A stretch of 64,000 nucleotides of DNA from Struthio camelus (Eukaryota; Chordata; Aves; Struthioniformes; Struthionidae): NCBI RefSeq assembly GCF_040807025.1, contig NC_090968.1, positions 4,143,906 to 4,207,905 on the forward strand, written 5' to 3'. The translations under genes were made by a program, and so were the position numbers. This document shows, in pieces, positions 49,380 to 64,000 of the stretch. The notes under the pieces are model-generated. The model was given only the letters and a program-made list of their open reading frames with translations, was not told the DNA's origin and did not search any database. Within the stretch, counting starts at the first letter, position 1, and each line of letters opens with the position of its first letter.

Positions 49380-52167
49380 ACAACAACATTTTGTCTTTAT
49401 TAGGAGTTCCCATGGTAATATAACACAGAGTTCTTAAGGAATAAAACACAAGACTTGGGTTGTTTTTTTTTTTTTTTTGCCATTGAGACAATGGTCAAAT
49501 ATCAGTACTTCTTTTTGTCTACACACATGATCAGCTTTATCACTTACAGCTCCTCCACTCATGGTTCACAATCACAAATCCAAGGGTTAAATCCAGCTAG
49601 TATTAAATCCTACTTTTTTTTTTTTATTTTTAGAGCTTCAAGTCACTGCGGTTAATTAATTAATTAAGTCATTGACTTTGTTTTCTTTAAGCATTTACAT
49701 ATGACATTCATTAAACAGACACAAAGCGGACGAGCTCTCACAGGAAAAAACATGCTTACATAGCCTGCAAAAAACTTTTTTTGTGATTTTTTTTTTCCTT
49801 TTGAAGAACAAATTAAAACTAAAAAGTCATCATGAGTCAGTGAAGGAAAAAAAAGGAAGACTTAAGTGAATACTGAAGAGCCGCGAGTGTTTCGTAGAAT
49901 TGAAACGGATTTGCATTTCTTTTTTTTTCTCCCCAACTCGTTCAAATTGATTTCAAAGTACAGGTGAAAAAAAAATGAAAATAGCTGCAATATATATTAC
50001 GTTTACGGATTACTTAACAAACAAAGTGCAAACTCCTTTATGCAAAACTAAAAGACCCAAAAGTTAAACTAAAATGCACGGACAGATGAGTATGGCGATG
50101 TTTTTTCTTAACTTTTACGTTCAAAGGGGCCTAAAGGAATTAGGGGCTGATGTTGGGAGGGTTTGGGTACCTACACAGCTTCCAGATCCTTTGAAAATCC
50201 CAGCACTTACTTATACTTCATAACAACAAATTTGGTATTTGTTTCTTAAAAGCCTTCATATATCTAGTTTTTCCTTAAAAGAACCTGTAAACAACATTTA
50301 AAAAATAATCACAAATATGGAAAAACAAGGTCAATGTACATGGTAAAGTACAAATAGAAGAGAAAGCAGAAGAGGCAGGTAAGTGCCAGGGCATACAGAC
50401 AGTGGAGGTAATGCTGTGTTAACTGTGGGCAGAAAAGATCTCTGTGCTAAGAGACAAGTCCAAGGCCTTGGGACCATCAAGCCCTTCAGCCAAGTTTAAG
50501 TGGGACTCCAACGGTGCAGATTTATTCTCCATGTCCCGAAACAAGAACCTCCAATATTAGGGATAAAAGACCTTCAATCCTTGAAAAGATTTAAATGCCC
50601 AGATCCTGCTGACTGCCACAGAAGCTGGAGCACCTAAACCCCCTCAAGGAGAGATCAAGGCCTCTGGTTTCTCAGATTGGAGGCAGTAAGCATCTGAGAA
50701 AGGGTGGGGAACAGGCCTTCTCATCACTATTTGCACAAAGGCAGATTCCTGAAGGAACAAGTGACTGTAGAAGAAATTTGCACCGTGCGTGAGAGATTCT
50801 CAGCTGCTGTTGACCCATCGAGCTGCTCTGAGACTCCCAGTTACAACAGCTGGGCATCTGGTCTCTAACTGGAATTGCTGCAGATGCTCACGCATGCACT
50901 CAGCTGACCAGCCTTTAGATGAGAGCTAAAGATAAGCTCTCACAAGGTTTTAAATAGCCGGTCATTGATGGCCGCCGGAAAGGGGAACATGGCTGCTACA
51001 GAATTTTTTTCAGATAACATGTTATTCATTGCCTATGGCCCCCTGCTTATCAATTTCCACCTCCAGGAATGAAAGACAAACTAACTGCTAAAAGCTTCTA
51101 AAGACACTCTGTCCCAGCTCCTCAGCTGGTATGCGGCACCTTTTTTTGCACCAGCTCACGTCCTAGTATATTTAAGAGAAAAATCATAGCTTATGAACTT
51201 GCTCCGTGACCTCCTACTGAAGCTAAGTGGGAAGCATTGGCTGGAATGACACCTGAAGTACCAGGGAGGCAGTGGCAGTGACATTGGTGGGAGTCTGTAA
51301 CTCGAATGAGGCTCGGGAAGGACCAGGAAGAACTGGGAAATCCCCAGTTCTGAGATAAGGCTTAGTAAACACAATGATACAAAAATATTAAAAACACACA
51401 CACAAATATTAAAAAAAAAAAAAAAGTTTCCTCAAGGACCTTGTTTGTAACAAAATCCAGAAGGAAAAAAATGAAAAAACAAACAAACAGAACAACCTCC
51501 CCCAACGATTCTAGCTCACCCATCGATGGGCTGCGATGCGCTTTGTCAATTCCTAGTGCTGGGTCCTGTTTCTCTTTCTCAGCAGCAGACAGCTACTCAG
51601 TGACCTCAACAGCGGTGGCAGGGAAATGGTTACAGATAGGCCTGGATTTGTGTCCCTCCGTGCTCTCCTAGCTATTCCGCTGGAACACAGAACCCTACAA
51701 AACATCCAGTTTAAAACCCTTGAACTACTCTTCTGCTTGACATTGAAAAAAAAAAAAAAAAAAAGCTATTTTTTACATTTATTATTTATTTATTCCTTTT
51801 TTGTGTGTGTCTTAAAGGCAGCTCCCGGGAGATTCACTTTATCCTTCCTTTATTAAAAGAAAGATGCTTAATGGGACAGAGGCCACATCTCTCAAACATC
51901 CTCTTTACATTTACTTTTCCATGTCAGAGGTGTCAAAAACAGGGTTTATTTCTTTAAATGTGTAGGGGCTGAGGGGGAAGTGAGAGGGGTCGATGAAGAT
52001 GAGGAGGGAATCTGAGGGGACTGAAAGTGGCGCCTTACTTCAGTCCCCCCCTCCCCCCAGTGGTTGCCCGCAGTAACTGTCACAGGCTCTAAAAGAATCA
52101 AAAAGGGTCTCCAGGTGCCCCCATCCCCTCCCCTGGTCCGCTAGGCGGGCACAGAAGGGGTTGGTCC
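49380..52167 (-). other. DPYSL2: DPYSL2 3' UTR
   Basis: Non-coding sequence from the DPYSL2 stop to the poly(A) signal. It has T/A-rich blocks, several A-tracts and, near 51.78 kb, overlapping ATTTATTTATT copies that read as AU-rich elements on only one strand. The 49.4-50.35 kb part, nearest the end, is strikingly AT-rich and looks constrained, but I cannot test that here. A TTAATTAATTAATTAA run lies at 49651-49668. Confidence 0.6.
49396..49401 (-). terminator. DPYSL2: DPYSL2 poly(A) signal
   Basis: AATAAA on the minus strand. It is followed within 20-50 nt by G/U-rich sequence (TGTTGTTGTTTC, then GTGCATCTGTGTC), so cleavage is expected near 49380. It gives a 3' UTR of about 2.8 kb, similar to the long mammalian DPYSL2 3' UTR. 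A closer TTTATT cluster at about 51.78 kb could serve as an alternative, shorter end. Confidence 0.65.
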
Positions 52168-59260
<7,093 letters not shown>

Positions 59261-59267
59261 CTACTCA

Positions 59268-62944
<3,677 letters not shown>

Positions 62945-63065
62945 CTTTTTTCCTGGCTTGAGCAATGACATCAGCGGCACTTTTGCTCATCACCTTGGTG
63001 ATATAGAGGGGGCAGTTGGTTTGGTTGGCGATGGTGATTGCCCGGTTCACAGCTTCTGCCTCCAC
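62945..63065 (-). CDS. DPYSL2: DPYSL2 exon (residues 231-271), most 5' exon in window
   Basis: 121 bp, acceptor TTTTTCAG, donor GTAAGT. It reads [17 protein letters not shown] through IAQARKK plus one base of a Gly codon. Mammals have SSAEVIAQ where this has SAADVIAQ. The exons encoding residues 1-230 lie beyond 64000: I searched 63066-64000 for the preceding RPEE-coding exon and did not find it. CRMP2 binds tubulin heterodimers and is neuron-enriched. Confidence 0.96.
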
Positions 63066-64000
63066 CTGAAAAACAAAGTCAGCAGCAAGTCTGTAAAATC
63101 CCTGCATGTTAGCCCATCCTGTTCACCTTCAGTGGGTCAGGCCCTCTGCTTTCAGGGGAAAACAGTGTGTGCAGAACTGAGATGGGAGACTTTCCACCTC
63201 TCCGATTCTGAGCCAGAAAAGGGTACAGTATAATCAGGATAATTAAAATTGCATCAAGCTATAGTCCTCTCGCATTGCCACCTTTCCTTCCAGGCTGCTG
63301 CAGAGTTTCTCTGCAGCAGCCTAAGTCCTAAAATAACACTCCAGGTGCTCAAGGTCAGTATGATTAAGCCCCTTCTTTAACTTAGGCAAAAATAAGCAAC
63401 TGAATGTTGACTCAGCGAAACTATTCATGTTCCAGCCCACGTGGAAGAGAGATGCTATAGCCACATATTCTGGTAAGCCACGTTTGCAAACAAGCCTTCT
63501 AAATTGTACCCTCCACTGCAATATCTGGCCTGGGATCTGACAGAGTGTGAACCGCCCCATAAATCATCTACTTTTTCTGCATGTGGAGAGAGATATCCCT
63601 CAGCAAGACTGAAAGGCTACTTTATAAATACAGTTTTAGAGTAAATGTAATCATTGCACAGGACTTTTACAGATCACACATCCTAATCAAATCAGTCCAG
63701 ATGACAAATTTAACAACAGAGCGATGCTCATAGTGTCTAGCACTAGGGAGAACTGAGCCTACAATAACATTGACATTTTCCAAGTGAACAACAGAGGAAA
63801 CTGAAACACAGAGCAATCAATCAGTTGCCAGATTCCCGAAAGCCAGAGGCGACCAGCGCCTTCCATGGATGCCAGTGGGACTGGAACATGCTCAGGACTT
63901 CTGAAAATTTGCTCTGTAGTGACTTATCCCAGGCCAAGCACAGTAAGCCATCATCAGTGTCAGAATCAGAACGCACTGACTCCTTGCTCCTATACCTGTG
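63066..64000 (-). other. DPYSL2 intron (partial, runs off window)
   Basis: Intron sequence upstream of the residue-231 exon. A MIR-like phrase sits near 63.78 kb. No coding exon was found before the window ends. Confidence 0.8.
63775..63870 (+). repeat. MIR-like ancient repeat fragment
   Basis: AACAACAGAGGAAACTGAAA with CACAGAGCAA then CAGTTGCCAGATTCCCGAAA resembles the 'gaggaaactgaggcacagagagg' part of MIR/L2 repeats. Diverged. Confidence 0.45.

Noticed and set aside
63980..64000. Possible minus-strand donor CACAG/GTATAG at the window edge
   Set aside because: The preceding DPYSL2 exon should end in a GAG codon (RPEE), which this does not match.

Overview
This window is vertebrate nuclear DNA, not bacterial. 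It holds multi-exon genes with GT/AG introns, kilobase-scale introns, a CpG-poor background with one CpG island, microsatellites and decayed MIR/CORE-SINE-like repeats. Two genes are recognised by protein similarity: ADRA1A (alpha-1A adrenergic receptor) on the plus strand and DPYSL2 (dihydropyrimidinase-like 2, CRMP2) on the minus strand. They converge tail to tail, as the same pair does on human 8p21. The receptor protein is close to, but clearly different from, the mammalian one. The compact spacing and old repeats without LINE-1 or Alu suggest a sauropsid. I favour a turtle or crocodilian, but the sequence does not settle this.

Layout. 1-2339: ADRA1A upstream and 5' UTR region. 2340-3222 and 16098-16618: the two ADRA1A coding exons (467 aa, complete), split by a 12.9 kb intron. 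16619 to about 18.1 kb: probable ADRA1A 3' UTR. About 18.1-23.4 kb: nothing recognised beyond repeats. About 23.4-29.05 kb: a predicted, previously unnamed minus-strand non-coding transcription unit. Its promoter is a CpG island (about 28.8-29.45 kb) laid out like an HSP70 promoter: TATA box, CCAAT boxes, a perfect three-unit heat shock element, an octamer and an E-box. 29.5-49.4 kb: intergenic, with simple repeats only. 49.4-52.17 kb: DPYSL2 3' UTR. 52168-63065: the last seven DPYSL2 coding exons (residues 231-572, numbered on the 572-aa form). The rest of DPYSL2 lies beyond 64000.

The strongest new candidate is the minus-strand unit. No protein of note is encoded. Three independent observations agree on it. 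First, the promoter motifs are correctly ordered and spaced for minus-strand transcription. Second, the plus strand is rich in C over G and A over T from the promoter leftward but balanced to its right, the expected mark of germline transcription on the minus strand. Third, there is no minus-strand AATAAA between the promoter and 23.4 kb, while the plus strand has several. I read it as a stress-inducible, probably unspliced long non-coding RNA of about 5.6 kb. This is inference from sequence and needs expression data.

ADRA1A and DPYSL2 are not known to act in one pathway. Their adjacency is conserved synteny.
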